A stretch of DNA of 39,983 nucleotides from Oscillospiraceae bacterium (GCA_015065505.1 SVQE01000018.1:1-39983); one strand, 5' to 3'. Counted from the first letter of the stretch, positions 16,233-25,571 are shown. A program made the numbers and translations. The notes: a model not told the origin generated them from the sequence alone.

Positions 16233-16260
16233 CGGGTGGGCTTTGCCCACACCCGATTTT
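16233..16260 (+). terminator. Terminator-like hairpin after RNase J
   Basis: CGGGTG-GGC pairs with GCC-(CA)-CACCCG around a TTT loop, followed by only ATTTT. Read-through to rplI is likely, so this is a weak terminator at best. Confidence 0.45.
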
Positions 16261-16277
16261 AAGACGGAGGATAGGCT

Positions 16278-16721
16278 ATGAAAGTAATATTAAAAGCGGA
16301 TGTAAAATCCCTCGGTAAGAAGGGCGAGCTTGTTAACACAAGCGACGGTTATGCAAGAAACTATCTCTTCCCGAAGGGACTTGCAGTTGAAGCAAATGCA
16401 ACTGCAATGAATGATTTTAAAAATAAGGAAAAAGCAAAGCAGTTCCACAAGGCTGAAGAGATTAAAGCCGCTAATGAGGTTAAAGCCCAGATTGAAGGCA
16501 AAACCGTTAAACTAACTGCAAAGGCAGGCGCAAACGGAAAGCTTTTTGGCTCTGTTACCTCAAAGGATGTTGCACAGAAAATCAAGCAGGATTTTTCACT
16601 TGATATTGATAAGAGAAAAATTGTTATGCAGGATATCAAGGCTTTCGAAACTGTGCAGGCTGAAGTTAAAATCTATCAGGGAATTTCGGCAAATATTTTT
16701 GTTGCCGTATCCGAGGAATAA
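16278..16721 (+). CDS. rplI: 50S ribosomal protein L9
   Basis: A 147-residue L9. The N-terminal globular domain carries the signature [21 protein letters not shown] (residues 17-37), joined by a Lys/Ala-rich helix (about 45-75) to the C-terminal rRNA-binding domain ([12 protein letters not shown]). Length is normal. GGAGG lies upstream of the ATG. It stands directly before dnaB, as in many Firmicutes, and the two are probably cotranscribed. Confidence 0.97.
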   Translation: MKVILKADVKSLGKKGELVNTSDGYARNYLFPKGLAVEANATAMNDFKNKEKAKQFHKAEEIKAANEVKAQIEGKTVKLTAKAGANGKLFGSVTSKDVAQKIKQDFSLDIDKRKIVMQDIKAFETVQAEVKIYQGISANIFVAVSEE

Positions 16722-16754
16722 TTTTAAACTATTGATTTGAAGAGGGGAAATATA

Positions 16755-18119
16755 ATGCCCGATAATGTTAATGTTTCTTTGCCGTATAATCTTGATGCGG
16801 AGCAAAGTGTTTTAGGAAGCATACTTGTTGAACCAGGCTGTATGAACGAGGTTGTTGATTACCTCAAGCCCGAAAGCTTCTATCTTCCTCAGCACCGCGA
16901 AATCTTTTCAATAATGATGTCTATGTTCACAACACAGAACGGAGCTATCGACCCCGTTCTTGTTGCCGATGCGCTTGCAAAGGCAGGAACATATGATTTG
17001 GCAGGCGGAAGGGAATACCTTGTTCAGCTGTTTAACAGCGTTCCGTCAACGGCAAATGTTATAAAATATGCAAAGATTGTTAAAGAGCAGTATTATCTCA
17101 GAACGCTGATTCAGGTAGCTCAGGAAATAATTGACGACGCTTCGTCTGGCGGCGGTGAAGCATCGGTTATTCTTGATTCTGCCGAGCAGAAAATCTATGA
17201 TATCCGTCAGGGTAAGGAATCCTCGGGACCGTCAAAAATCAGCGAGGTTATTCTTAACGGCGTATACGGCAAGCTCAAGGATTTAACAGGCGAAAACGCC
17301 GAGGACTATAAGGGCGTACCAACGGGCTTTGGTCTGCTTGATAAATACACAACGGGCTTAAATAAGTCCGACTTCATACTTATCGGCGCGCGTCCTGCAA
17401 TGGGTAAAACCTCTTTTGCGCTCAACCTTGCACAGAATATTTCAATGATTGCAAGAAAGAAATGCGTTTTCTTCTCGCTTGAAATGACAAAGGAACAGCT
17501 TGCTGAAAGACTTCTTGCATCGCAGGCAGGCGTTCCCTCACAAAAATTCAGAACGGGTGAGCTCAATGATGATGAATGGATAAGAGTGGGCAATGCGGCA
17601 GCGCAGTTCAGCGATGTTGAGCTCTATCTTGACGATTCCTCATCAATAACCGTACCCGAAATCAAATCAAGAATAAGAAGAATGAAAAATGTTGACGCTG
17701 TTATTATCGACTATCTCGGTTTAGTGCAGTCGGCAACAAGAAAAGAAAACCGCGTTCAGGAGGTTTCTGAAATAACCCGTAACCTCAAAATGATGGCAAA
17801 AGACCTCAATATTCCCGTTATATGCTGCGCGCAGTTATCAAGAGGCACCGAGGGCAGAGGAAAATCGCATAAGCCCCAGCTTTCAGACTTGCGTGAATCG
17901 GGCTCAATCGAGCAGGATGCAGATATTGTTATGTTCCTCTACCGTCCCGATTATTATAAAAATGAGCTTTCGGAAGACAAGATGGACGAGGTAGATGAAA
18001 CCTTAACCGAGCTCATTGTTGCAAAAAACCGTCACGGTCAGACAGGAACTATCGAATTAACATTTGATAAGGAATTTACAAGATTCCGTGCTGTGGAAAA
18101 TGTCAGAAATTACGATTAA
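16755..18119 (+). CDS. dnaB: Replicative DNA helicase DnaB
   Basis: A 454-residue hexameric helicase that unwinds the fork. The N-terminal primase-interacting domain (LPYNLDAEQSVLGS onward) is followed by a RecA-like core with Walker A GARPAMGKTS near 211-220, Walker B VDAVIIDYLGLV, and the late motif SDLRESGSIEQDADIVMFLYR. The ATG at 16755 has AGAGGGG at a good distance; an in-frame TTG at 16737 lies upstream of that site. The C-terminus overlaps tilS by 20 bp. Confidence 0.97.
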   Translation: MPDNVNVSLPYNLDAEQSVLGSILVEPGCMNEVVDYLKPESFYLPQHREIFSIMMSMFTTQNGAIDPVLVADALAKAGTYDLAGGREYLVQLFNSVPSTANVIKYAKIVKEQYYLRTLIQVAQEIIDDASSGGGEASVILDSAEQKIYDIRQGKESSGPSKISEVILNGVYGKLKDLTGENAEDYKGVPTGFGLLDKYTTGLNKSDFILIGARPAMGKTSFALNLAQNISMIARKKCVFFSLEMTKEQLAERLLASQAGVPSQKFRTGELNDDEWIRVGNAAAQFSDVELYLDDSSSITVPEIKSRIRRMKNVDAVIIDYLGLVQSATRKENRVQEVSEITRNLKMMAKDLNIPVICCAQLSRGTEGRGKSHKPQLSDLRESGSIEQDADIVMFLYRPDYYKNELSEDKMDEVDETLTELIVAKNRHGQTGTIELTFDKEFTRFRAVENVRNYD

Positions 18120-19401
18120 AATTGATAAAACCGTTTCAAAATTCAATATGCTTAAGTGCGGCGAAACCGTTGTTGCAGGCGTTTCGGGCGGCGCAGATTC
18201 AATGCTGCTTCTGCATTATCTTATCGATAGGCAAAAAGAGCTGAATTTAAAGCTGATTTGTGCAAATGTTGAGCACGGAATCAGGGGCGAGGAATCCGTT
18301 GCAGACAGCGAATTTGTTGAAAGCTTCTGCAAAGAAAACGGCGTTGAATTTCATTGCTTGAGAATTGATGCGCCAACCCTTGCCAAAGAAGCAAAAGAGG
18401 GCGTTGAAGAGTATTCAAGAAAAAGGCGCTATGAGTTTTTTGAGTCCTTCAATGCCGATAAAATTGCAACGGCGCACAATCTTTCGGATAATGTTGAAAC
18501 CGTTTTGTTTCGCTTAAGCAGGGGAACCTCGTTAAAAGGCTGCTGCGGAATACCTGCGGTAAGAGGAAAAATTATACGCCCGTTAATCGAGCTTACTTCC
18601 GATGAAATCAGGCAGGAATGTAAAAAAGCTTCAATTCCTTTTGTTGTTGATTCAACAAATCTTGATAACAACTATTCAAGAAATTATATAAGAAATGTTG
18701 TTATTTCTGAATTTGAAAAGCTCAATCCTTCCTTTGAAAAGAATTTTGAAAGGTTCGTTTTAAGCGCTGACGAGGATTACGCTTTTATCAAAGAGGAAAG
18801 TGAAAAATGCTTTAATGAGTGTTTAATTGATAATTCTCTTGATATTCAAAAGCTTAAAGCCTTCAATATTGCGCTTGTAAAAAGAGCAGTAATTCTTCTT
18901 GCAGAGAAAAACGGCGTTTCTCTTGATGAATTGCATCTCGGCGGAGTGCTTGAGCTTCTTGATAAAAGGGGAAAGCTTCAGATAAAGAATAATATTTTTG
19001 CAATCTCGGATTTGAAAACTCTGAGAATTGCCGAAATAGATAATTCTGAAATCAGCTTTAGTTTTGAACAGAATACTATTTATTTAAAAGATTTTTTAAA
19101 TAAATATGAATTATTAAAAAAAGAATTTGATTTTTACTGCGATTATGATAGAATAATCGGCAGTGTTTCAGTTAGGCAGAGAATCGACGGCGAAAGCATT
19201 TCCCCGTATAAAAGGAATTGCACAAAATCGCTTAAAAAGCTTTTTAATGAGCAAAAAATCCCTGCCGATAAAAGAAACAGAATCCCGATAATTGCGGATG
19301 ATGTCGGGGCAATCGGTGTGCAGGGTATATGCATTTCCGAGCGTGTTTGCATTGACGATGCAACTGAGAAAGTTCTTTTAATTAAAATTTCGGAGGACTA
19401 A
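18100..19401 (+). CDS. tilS: tRNA(Ile)-lysidine synthase
   Basis: A 433-residue N-type ATP pyrophosphatase that attaches lysine to C34 of the AUA-reading tRNA-Ile. The PP-loop SGGADS is at residues 29-34; further blocks are ANVEHGIRG, ATAHNLSDNVET and RPLIELTSDEI. The C-terminal substrate-recognition domain is present (to SERVCIDDATEKVLLIKI). The ATG at 18100 lies inside the end of dnaB and only a weak Shine-Dalgarno precedes it, so translational coupling is likely. It is followed after five bases by ftsH; the hpt gene that often sits between tilS and ftsH is missing here. Confidence 0.93.
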   Translation: MSEITIKIDKTVSKFNMLKCGETVVAGVSGGADSMLLLHYLIDRQKELNLKLICANVEHGIRGEESVADSEFVESFCKENGVEFHCLRIDAPTLAKEAKEGVEEYSRKRRYEFFESFNADKIATAHNLSDNVETVLFRLSRGTSLKGCCGIPAVRGKIIRPLIELTSDEIRQECKKASIPFVVDSTNLDNNYSRNYIRNVVISEFEKLNPSFEKNFERFVLSADEDYAFIKEESEKCFNECLIDNSLDIQKLKAFNIALVKRAVILLAEKNGVSLDELHLGGVLELLDKRGKLQIKNNIFAISDLKTLRIAEIDNSEISFSFEQNTIYLKDFLNKYELLKKEFDFYCDYDRIIGSVSVRQRIDGESISPYKRNCTKSLKKLFNEQKIPADKRNRIPIIADDVGAIGVQGICISERVCIDDATEKVLLIKISED

Positions 19402-19406
19402 GATAA

Positions 19407-21407
19407 ATGAGAAATAATTTATCTAAAAACTGGAAATCAATAGTTTTTTATCTTCTTATTCCGGTTCTGCTCATTGTTATGATTTTTGCAATGAGCTCGC
19501 AGAATAAGAAGGATGAACTTGTTTATTCCGATGTAGTCAGCCTTTTCAGAACAAATCAGGTAAGCTATTTTGAACTTGATTTGAGCAGCGGAAGTCTGAA
19601 ATACAAGCTTTTCAAGGATGATGAAAAGGACGCTGAAAAATCATACAGCGTTCCGAGCGTAAGCTATTTCCTTGATGATATTTCGGGTTATGTTAAGGAA
19701 TATAACGAGGCTAATCCGAATAAACAAATTGAATATAACTACAAAAAGGGCAGGGGAGGCTCGGTATTCTTAAGTATGCTTCCAAGCCTGCTTATAGGCT
19801 TGCTGCTGTTTGCACTTGCTATCTGGACAATCAGAAAAATGGGCAACACCATCGGCAGCGAAACAAACAGAACGCTATCCTTCGGAAAAATCAAGGCTAA
19901 GAATGCTGCCGAGGATTCCGATAAAACCTTTAAGGATGTTGCAGGCTGCGACGAGGAAAAGGAAGAGCTTCAGGAGCTTGTTGATTTCCTCAAGCAACCC
20001 GAGAAATACACCGAGCTCGGCGCAAGAATACCCAAGGGCGTGCTTTTAGTTGGCCCTCCCGGAACAGGTAAAACCCTTCTTGCAAAGGCTGTTGCAGGTG
20101 AAGCAGGCGCTCCGTTCCTTTCAATTTCTGGTTCGGATTTCGTTGAAATGTATGTAGGTGTCGGCGCTTCCCGTGTTCGTGATTTGTTTGAACAGGCAAA
20201 GAAAAAAGCCCCTGCAATCGTTTTCATTGATGAAATCGATGCCGTAGGCCGTCACAGAGGCGCAGGCATGGGAGGCGGAAACGATGAGCGTGAGCAGACG
20301 CTCAACCAGCTTCTTGTTGAAATGGACGGCTTCGGAACAAACAGCGGCGTTATTATGATTGCTGCAACCAACCGTCCCGATGTTCTCGACCCGGCTCTTT
20401 TAAGACCCGGCAGATTCGACCGTCAGATAACCGTTAACCGTCCCGATGCAAGGGGAAGAGAGGATATCCTCAAGGTTCACGCAAGAAATAAACCTCTCGC
20501 ACCCGATGTAGACCTTCACGATATTGCAATGGATACAATGGGCTTCACGGGCGCAGACCTTGAAAACCTTCTCAATGAGGCTGCAATTCTCGCCGTAAGA
20601 AACGGCAGAAAGGCAATAACCGCAAAGGATATTGCAGACGCAACCTCAAGAGTTGAAATCGGAACAGAGAAGAAATCGCATAAATACAGCGATAAGGCTA
20701 AAAAGCTTACTGCATACCACGAAGCAGGTCACGCAGTTTCATCCTTCTATGTTGAAGGACACGATAAGGTTAAAGAGATTTCAATCATACCAAGAGGTCT
20801 CGGTGCAGGCGGATATACCTGGTATACTCCCGATGAAGAGAACTATACCTCTAAAAAGGATATGCTCAACAATCTTATTTCAATGTTCGGCGGAAGAGTT
20901 GCCGAAGCGCTTGCACTCGGCGATATTTCAACGGGCGCTTCAAACGACCTTCAGCGTGCAACCGAAATCTGCAGGGATATGGTTGCTAAATACGGTATGA
21001 GCGATTCTGTCGGTCCCGTTGTTTACGATAGCTCAAACGGCGAGGTATTTCTCGGCAAGGATTACGGAACTGTTAAGAACTACAGTGACGAAACCTCTGC
21101 AAGAATTGATTCGGAAATCGAGCGCATTATGCGTGAAGCATACGCTAAAACCGAAAAGATTCTCACCGAGCACCTTGATAAGCTTGAACTTGTTGCAAAC
21201 ACTCTTATCGAAAGAGAAAAGCTCACAGGCGAGGAGTTCCTTTCACTTATGAATGACGGCAAGCTTCCCGAAAAGGAAGAAATCCCCGAAGAGCTTCCTG
21301 TTGAAGAAACAGCAAGCGAAGGAACAACCGTTGATGAAATTATAGACCTCTTCAACAACGATTCTACAGAAGATAAAACAGAAGACAAAGAAGAGAATCA
21401 GGAATAA
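19407..21407 (+). CDS. ftsH: ATP-dependent zinc metalloprotease FtsH
   Basis: A 666-residue membrane-bound AAA+ protease that degrades misfolded and regulatory membrane proteins. Two membrane helices (about residues 12-30 and 118-140) flank an extracytoplasmic domain. Walker A GPPGTGKT is at 216-223, Walker B FIDEID near 273, and the zinc-binding HEAGH at 438-442. A Glu/Asp-rich C-terminal tail (about 620-666) is typical. CGGAGG precedes the ATG. It ends the rplI-dnaB-tilS-ftsH run, and a strong terminator follows. Confidence 0.97.
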   Translation: MRNNLSKNWKSIVFYLLIPVLLIVMIFAMSSQNKKDELVYSDVVSLFRTNQVSYFELDLSSGSLKYKLFKDDEKDAEKSYSVPSVSYFLDDISGYVKEYNEANPNKQIEYNYKKGRGGSVFLSMLPSLLIGLLLFALAIWTIRKMGNTIGSETNRTLSFGKIKAKNAAEDSDKTFKDVAGCDEEKEELQELVDFLKQPEKYTELGARIPKGVLLVGPPGTGKTLLAKAVAGEAGAPFLSISGSDFVEMYVGVGASRVRDLFEQAKKKAPAIVFIDEIDAVGRHRGAGMGGGNDEREQTLNQLLVEMDGFGTNSGVIMIAATNRPDVLDPALLRPGRFDRQITVNRPDARGREDILKVHARNKPLAPDVDLHDIAMDTMGFTGADLENLLNEAAILAVRNGRKAITAKDIADATSRVEIGTEKKSHKYSDKAKKLTAYHEAGHAVSSFYVEGHDKVKEISIIPRGLGAGGYTWYTPDEENYTSKKDMLNNLISMFGGRVAEALALGDISTGASNDLQRATEICRDMVAKYGMSDSVGPVVYDSSNGEVFLGKDYGTVKNYSDETSARIDSEIERIMREAYAKTEKILTEHLDKLELVANTLIEREKLTGEEFLSLMNDGKLPEKEEIPEELPVEETASEGTTVDEIIDLFNNDSTEDKTEDKEENQE

Positions 21408-21408
21408 A

Positions 21409-21440
21409 AAAGAGCGAGTTTAAAACTCGCTCTTTTCTTT
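21409..21440. terminator. Bidirectional terminator between ftsH and ppa
   Basis: AAAGAGCGAGTTT / AAACTCGCTCTTT is a perfect 13-bp stem with a one-base loop. It has a T run on the plus strand and an A run on the other side, so it can serve both convergent genes. Confidence 0.88.
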
Positions 21441-21441
21441 G

Positions 21442-21975
21442 TTACATCTGAAATTTTTTTATGTATTCATCAATGCAGTTCTGAATGATTTCCTCTGCAG
21501 CCTCTCTTGGCTGAACCTCTGTAACGGATGTTGCCTTGCCCTGCTCAAGTGTTTTATAAACCTTGAAGAAATGCTGAATTTCCTCAAATCTGTGAGAGGG
21601 AAGCATATCAATATTATTATAAACATTATAGTTCGGGTCGTTAACGGGAACTGCAATAATCTTTTCGTCCTTTGCGCCGCCGTCCTCCATAATAAGAACG
21701 CCTATGGGTGTGCATTCAACAATGGTCATCGGCAGAATTGCCTCGCTGCATAAAACAAGAACATCAAGCGGATCGTTATCGGCTGCATATGTTCTCGGAA
21801 TAAAGCCGTAGTTAGCAGGGTAGTGGGTTGATGTGAATAAAACTCGATCAAGCTTAAGCATACCTGTTTCTTTATCAAGCTCGTATTTATTCTTACCGCC
21901 CTTTGAAATCTCAATAACGGCGTAAAATCTGTCTTTTCTGATTCTTTTCGGGGATATATCGTGCCAAATATTCAT
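21442..21975 (-). CDS. ppa: Inorganic pyrophosphatase, family I
   Basis: A 177-residue soluble family I PPase that splits pyrophosphate to drive biosynthesis. The family signature DNDPLDVLV supplies metal-binding aspartates; other conserved blocks are AVIEISKGGKNKYELDKETG, YPANYGFIPRTYA and VPVNDPNYN. AAGGAGG lies eight bases before the ATG. It is a single-gene unit with a likely promoter just upstream. Confidence 0.96.
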   Translation of the reverse strand: MNIWHDISPKRIRKDRFYAVIEISKGGKNKYELDKETGMLKLDRVLFTSTHYPANYGFIPRTYAADNDPLDVLVLCSEAILPMTIVECTPIGVLIMEDGGAKDEKIIAVPVNDPNYNVYNNIDMLPSHRFEEIQHFFKVYKTLEQGKATSVTEVQPREAAEEIIQNCIDEYIKKFQM

Positions 21976-21996
21976 ATTTCAGCCTCCTTTTTGAGT

Positions 21997-22025
21997 ATTT
22001 TAGCATAAATTTGATACATATACAA
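21997..22025 (-). promoter_or_regulatory. Probable promoter of ppa
   Basis: Minus strand TTGTAT (22025-22020), 17 bp, TAAAAT (22002-21997). Divergent from the T-box promoter, which begins nine bases away. Confidence 0.5.
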
Positions 22026-22034
22026 TAAAAAGTG

Positions 22035-22063
22035 TTGACAAAAATAAAATAATTTATTATAAT
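22035..22063 (+). promoter_or_regulatory. Consensus promoter of the T-box/oxidoreductase operon
   Basis: TTGACA (22035-22040), 17 bp, TATAAT (22058-22063): a full match to the housekeeping consensus. Transcription would begin near 22070. Confidence 0.88.
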
Positions 22064-22069
22064 ACCTGC

Positions 22070-22327
22070 ACAAATAAGATAAATGCGTTGAAGAGAACAA
22101 TGCCGCTGCGTATTTCGTTTCAGAGAGCTGCCGTCTGGTGCAAGGCAGCACAAAGAAGCAGGGGATATCCTCTCTGAGCAGGTTTTCTGAAATGAGTAAG
22201 AAAACACGGTTTCTTCCGTTAAAGAGATATCATATGTTAGTATGAGAAGTGCGTTGCTTATGTAACGAATAAGAGTGGTACCACGGTATTTATATCGCCT
22301 CTTAGCCTTAGGGCTGAGAGGCGTTTT
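22070..22327 (+). promoter_or_regulatory. T-box leader (tRNA-sensing riboswitch), specifier probably AUC (Ile)
   Basis: The T-box core GAGTGGTACCACGG lies at 22273-22286, with the UGGU (22276-22279) that pairs with the ACCA end of an uncharged tRNA. An intrinsic terminator follows (22296-22327: CGCCTCTTAGCC / GGGCTGAGAGGCG, then TTTT). Stem I shows the AGAGA, the AG-rich CAGAGAGCTG and the TGGTG parts of the usual distal fold. By spacing to CTCTCTGAG the specifier reads ATC at 22167-22169 (isoleucine). Overlapping triplets (GAT, ATA, TAT, TCC) cannot be excluded without folding. Discriminator base A, implied by UGGU, agrees with tRNA-Ile. Confidence 0.92.
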
Positions 22328-22338
22328 GTATTTTAAAG

Positions 22339-22451
22339 CCTCACACCTTCCCCTTGAGGCATTCCCCTTGACAGGGGAAATGTCTGCGCAGCAGACAAAA
22401 GGGTTAACCGTCTGCGGCGAGCAAAAGGGGGACCGCTTGCGGTGGATGAGG
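22339..22451. repeat. MITE-like palindromic repeat between T-box terminator and the first oxidoreductase gene
   Basis: The stretch begins CCTCACACC and ends GGTGGATGAGG, and holds several short hairpins (CCCCTTGACAGGGG, GTCTGC-gca-GCAGAC, ACCGCTTGCGGT). Its composition and ends resemble the repeats at 34475-34732. It is non-coding, and lies in the transcribed leader after the T-box. Confidence 0.65.
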
Positions 22452-22489
22452 TGTTTTGCCTTTATAATGTTATGAAAGAAGGAATCACT

Positions 22490-23065
22490 ATGATTAACGC
22501 TGTTGAAATTCGCTGGCACGGAAGAGGCGGTCAGGGTGCAAAAACCGCTGCGCTGCTTCTTGCAGATGTTGCCTTTAAAACAGGAAAATATGTTCAGGGC
22601 TTTCCCGAATACGGTCCTGAAAGAATGGGCGCGCCCATAACAGCATACAACCGAATAAGCGATAATGAAATCAGAGTTCATTCTAATATATACGACCCCG
22701 ACTTTGTTGTTGTGGTTGATGAAAGTCTTCTTGAGGTTGTTGATGTAACAGCAGGTCTTTCAAAGGACGGCGCTATTGTTATCAACACCAAAAAGCACCC
22801 CGAGGAGTTAAAAGAGCACTTAAAGGGATATGATGGAAAGGTTTTCACAATCGATGCCAAAAAGGTTTCAAAGGCATGCCTTGGCAAATATTTCCCCAAC
22901 ACTCCGATGCTTGCAGCAATAGTTAAGGTTTCAAGGGTTATGGATTTCAATAATTTCCTTGAGGAAATGCAAACTTCATTTGAGCATAAGTTTTCATCAA
23001 AGCCCGAGGTTATCGATGGCAATATGAACGCTCTTAAAATGGCTTATGAGGAGGTTAAAGGATAA
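22490..23065 (+). CDS. porC: 2-oxoacid:ferredoxin oxidoreductase, gamma subunit
   Basis: A 191-residue gamma subunit of the four-subunit pyruvate/2-oxoacid:ferredoxin oxidoreductases. Signature blocks are the N-terminal WHGRGGQGAKTAALLLADV and GFPEYGPERMGAPI. The enzyme interconverts a 2-oxoacid plus CoA with acyl-CoA, CO2 and reduced ferredoxin in the cytoplasm. The ATG at 22490 has AAGGA at a good distance; longer in-frame starts run into the repeat element. The stop overlaps the next ATG by one base. Substrate (pyruvate, or a branched-chain oxoacid) is not decided by sequence; the symbol follows the gamma-delta-alpha-beta order of Thermotoga-type POR. Confidence 0.88.
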   Translation: MINAVEIRWHGRGGQGAKTAALLLADVAFKTGKYVQGFPEYGPERMGAPITAYNRISDNEIRVHSNIYDPDFVVVVDESLLEVVDVTAGLSKDGAIVINTKKHPEELKEHLKGYDGKVFTIDAKKVSKACLGKYFPNTPMLAAIVKVSRVMDFNNFLEEMQTSFEHKFSSKPEVIDGNMNALKMAYEEVKG

Positions 23066-23373
23066 TGAGAAGCGATGTTTCAAAACTCGGTCTTGAATGC
23101 AAATGGCAGGATTTAACCGAGGGTATGCAGATATACGGCGAGGGCACCTCAGTTGAATTTAAAACAGGCGAGTGGACCTCAGTTAAACCCGAACTCAATA
23201 ACGAAAAATGTATTCACTGCTTAATGTGCATTCCTGTTTGCCCCGATAGCTGCATTTCGGTTATCCCCGGAACAAAGGCAAGAGGTCCTCTTGACTACGA
23301 CCATTGCAAGGGCTGCGGAATCTGCGTTAAAACCTGTCCCACAGGGGCACTTACTATGGAGGGGGTTAAGTAA
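23065..23373 (+). CDS. porD: 2-oxoacid:ferredoxin oxidoreductase, delta (ferredoxin) subunit
   Basis: A 102-residue subunit with two [4Fe-4S] motifs: C49, C52, C55, C59 and C81, C84, C87, C91 (each CxxCxxCxxxCP except that the first also has a nearby extra Cys). It passes electrons from the TPP-linked subunits to external ferredoxin. The residues before 45 form the extension typical of this subunit. It overlaps the genes on both sides by one base (TAATG), so stoichiometric translation is likely. Confidence 0.92.
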   Translation: MRSDVSKLGLECKWQDLTEGMQIYGEGTSVEFKTGEWTSVKPELNNEKCIHCLMCIPVCPDSCISVIPGTKARGPLDYDHCKGCGICVKTCPTGALTMEGVK

Positions 23374-24554
23374 TGGCAAGAAAAGACAGATTATCGGGTA
23401 ACGAAGCTGTTTGCGAAGCGCTTCGCCAGATTAATCCCGATGTTATGGCGGCTTTCCCGATTACGCCGTCAACAGAAATTCCCCAGTATTTTTCAAAGCT
23501 TGTTGCAAACGGACTTGTTGACAGCGAGTTCATTCCCGTTGAAAGCGAGCATTCGGCAATGAGTGCGGTTATCGGCTCAGAAGCAGCAGGCGCAAGAAGC
23601 GTTACTGCAACATCTTCAGCAGGTATGGCGCTTATGTGGGAGGAATTATATCTCGCAGCATCAAACCGCCTTCCCATTGTTTTAACTCTTGTAAACAGAG
23701 CGCTTTCAGGTCCTATTAACATCAACTGCGACCATTCCGATTCAATGGGCGCAAGGGATGCAGGCTGGATTCAGATTTATGCAGAAAACAATCAGGAGGT
23801 TTACGATAATCTCTGTATGGCATACAGAATCGGCGAGCATAAGGATGTTATGCTTCCCGTTATGATTTGTCAGGACGGCTTCATAACCTCTCACGCTGTT
23901 GAGAATATCGTTTTAAACGAGGATGAAGAGGTTAAGAATTTCGTAGGCGAATACAGCCCCGAAAACTATCTTCTTAATCCCGAATGCCCGATGGCAGTAG
24001 GTCCCTACAGCGTAACAAACTATTATTTCGAAGCAAAAAGAGCGCAGGCAGAGGCACTTAAAAATGCAAAGCAGGTTGTTCTTGATGTTGCAAAGGAATA
24101 CGAAAAGATAACGGGCAGAAGCTACGGCTTCTTTGAAGAATATAAGATGGATGATGCCGAGTATGCAGTTGTTATTATCGGCTCTGCAGCAGGCACAACC
24201 AAGGATGCCGTTGATGCTCTCAGAGCTCAGGGCAAAAAGGTTGGTTTAATCAAAATCAGACTTTTCCGTCCCTTCCCGGCTCAGGAGATTGCGAATGCGC
24301 TTAAAGGCGTTAAGGCTGTTGCAATTATGGACAGAACAGAATCTTATAACGATAACTGCGGTCCTCTCGGAAGCGAGGTAACAACAGCGCTTTACAGAGC
24401 AAAGGCAGACTGCCTTACAATTAACTATGTATACGGTCTCGGCGGCCGTGATGTTAAGGTTGAGGATATGGAAAATGTTTATGCCGAGCTTGAAAAAGCA
24501 GCAGCAAACGGCAGCGTTGAGAATCCTTACCGCTATATGGGCGTAAGAGAATAG
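23373..24554 (+). CDS. porA: 2-oxoacid:ferredoxin oxidoreductase, alpha subunit
   Basis: A 393-residue alpha subunit. The N-terminal pyrimidine-binding domain shows AAFPITPSTEIPQYF, EHSAMSAVIGSEAAGARSVTATSSAGM and NRALSGPININCDHSDSM. The middle-to-C-terminal part carries the oxoacid reductase domain (VVIIGSAAGTTKDAVDALR, KIRLFRPFPAQEIANAL). It forms the active site with PorB. GGAGGGGG precedes the ATG within the end of porD. Length is normal for the split, anaerobe-type enzyme. Confidence 0.93.
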   Translation: MARKDRLSGNEAVCEALRQINPDVMAAFPITPSTEIPQYFSKLVANGLVDSEFIPVESEHSAMSAVIGSEAAGARSVTATSSAGMALMWEELYLAASNRLPIVLTLVNRALSGPININCDHSDSMGARDAGWIQIYAENNQEVYDNLCMAYRIGEHKDVMLPVMICQDGFITSHAVENIVLNEDEEVKNFVGEYSPENYLLNPECPMAVGPYSVTNYYFEAKRAQAEALKNAKQVVLDVAKEYEKITGRSYGFFEEYKMDDAEYAVVIIGSAAGTTKDAVDALRAQGKKVGLIKIRLFRPFPAQEIANALKGVKAVAIMDRTESYNDNCGPLGSEVTTALYRAKADCLTINYVYGLGGRDVKVEDMENVYAELEKAAANGSVENPYRYMGVRE

Positions 24555-24565
24555 GAGGGAATGAG

Positions 24566-25516
24566 ATGTACGATTTTAAAGAATTTGTTTCACGCGATGA
24601 CAGACTTGTTCCCGGTCACAGAATGTGTGCAGGCTGCGGCGGAACAATCGCAGTAAGAAATGTTTTAAAGGCTGTTCACGAGGGCGATAAAGCCGTTGTA
24701 GGCAACGCAACGGGCTGTCTTGAGGTTTCAAGCTTTATGTATCCCTTCACAGCTTATAAGGATTCATATATCCACAATGCATTTGAAAACGCAGGCGCAA
24801 CCCTTGCAGGCGTTGAGGGTGCATATAATGTTATGAAGCGCAAGGGCAAGCTTGCCGAGGACGAAACCTTTAAGTTTATAACCTTCGGCGGTGACGGCGG
24901 AACATACGATATCGGCTTCCAGTCGCTTTCGGGTGCAATGGAAAGAAATCACGATATGGTTTATGTTTGCTACGATAACGGCGCATATATGAATACGGGT
25001 ATTCAGCGTTCATCCGCAACACCGATGTTTGCAGATACAACAACAACACCCGTTGGCAAAAAGAGCGGCGGTAAGGTTGAATACAGAAAGGATTTGGCTG
25101 CAATTATCGCAGAGCACCATGTTCCTTATGTTGCACAAACAACCTTCTTCAGAAACTTCCGCGACCTTCACTGCAAGAGTGAAAAGGCAATCTACACAAA
25201 GGGAGCTGCCTTCCTCAATATTATGGCACCCTGCCCGAGAGGCTGGAGATATCCAACCTATGATATTATGGATATCTGCCGTCTTGCAGTTGAAACACGC
25301 TACTGGCCTTTGTTTGAGGTAGTTGACGGTAAGTGGATACTTAACTATGAGCCTGCAAGATACGTTCCCGTTGAAGAATGGCTCTCAAAGCAGGGACGCT
25401 TCAAGCATATGTTTAAAGCAGGCAACGAATGGATGATTGAAGAATTCCAGAAGGAAGTTGACAGAAGGTGGGACGAGCTTCTCAAGCGCTGCGACGGACA
25501 TAAGTTTTCATATTAA
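24566..25516 (+). CDS. porB: 2-oxoacid:ferredoxin oxidoreductase, beta (TPP-binding) subunit
   Basis: A 316-residue beta subunit that binds thiamine pyrophosphate. C21 and C24 (MCAGCG) contribute to the extra Fe-S cluster seen in this subunit, and the TPP/Mg motif begins GGDGG at 108-112, with YDNGAYMNTGIQRS further on. AGGAGGG lies before the ATG. It closes the operon; two strong terminators follow. The subunit set is complete, so the complex should be functional. Confidence 0.93.
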   Translation: MYDFKEFVSRDDRLVPGHRMCAGCGGTIAVRNVLKAVHEGDKAVVGNATGCLEVSSFMYPFTAYKDSYIHNAFENAGATLAGVEGAYNVMKRKGKLAEDETFKFITFGGDGGTYDIGFQSLSGAMERNHDMVYVCYDNGAYMNTGIQRSSATPMFADTTTTPVGKKSGGKVEYRKDLAAIIAEHHVPYVAQTTFFRNFRDLHCKSEKAIYTKGAAFLNIMAPCPRGWRYPTYDIMDICRLAVETRYWPLFEVVDGKWILNYEPARYVPVEEWLSKQGRFKHMFKAGNEWMIEEFQKEVDRRWDELLKRCDGHKFSY

Positions 25517-25518
25517 TA

Positions 25519-25554
25519 AAAGAGGATTTAACGGAAAACCGTTAAATCCTCTTT
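25519..25554 (+). terminator. Terminator 1 of the oxidoreductase operon
   Basis: AGAGGATTTAACGG / CCGTTAAATCCTCT is a 14-bp stem with a 4-base loop, followed by a short T run. Confidence 0.88.
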
Positions 25555-25571
25555 GTTTGGTATCTGTCAAT

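Noticed and set aside
21911..22681. A 256-codon open frame on the minus strand across the T-box.
   Set aside because: It overlaps ppa, the T-box leader and porC, and its protein has no family-like features.
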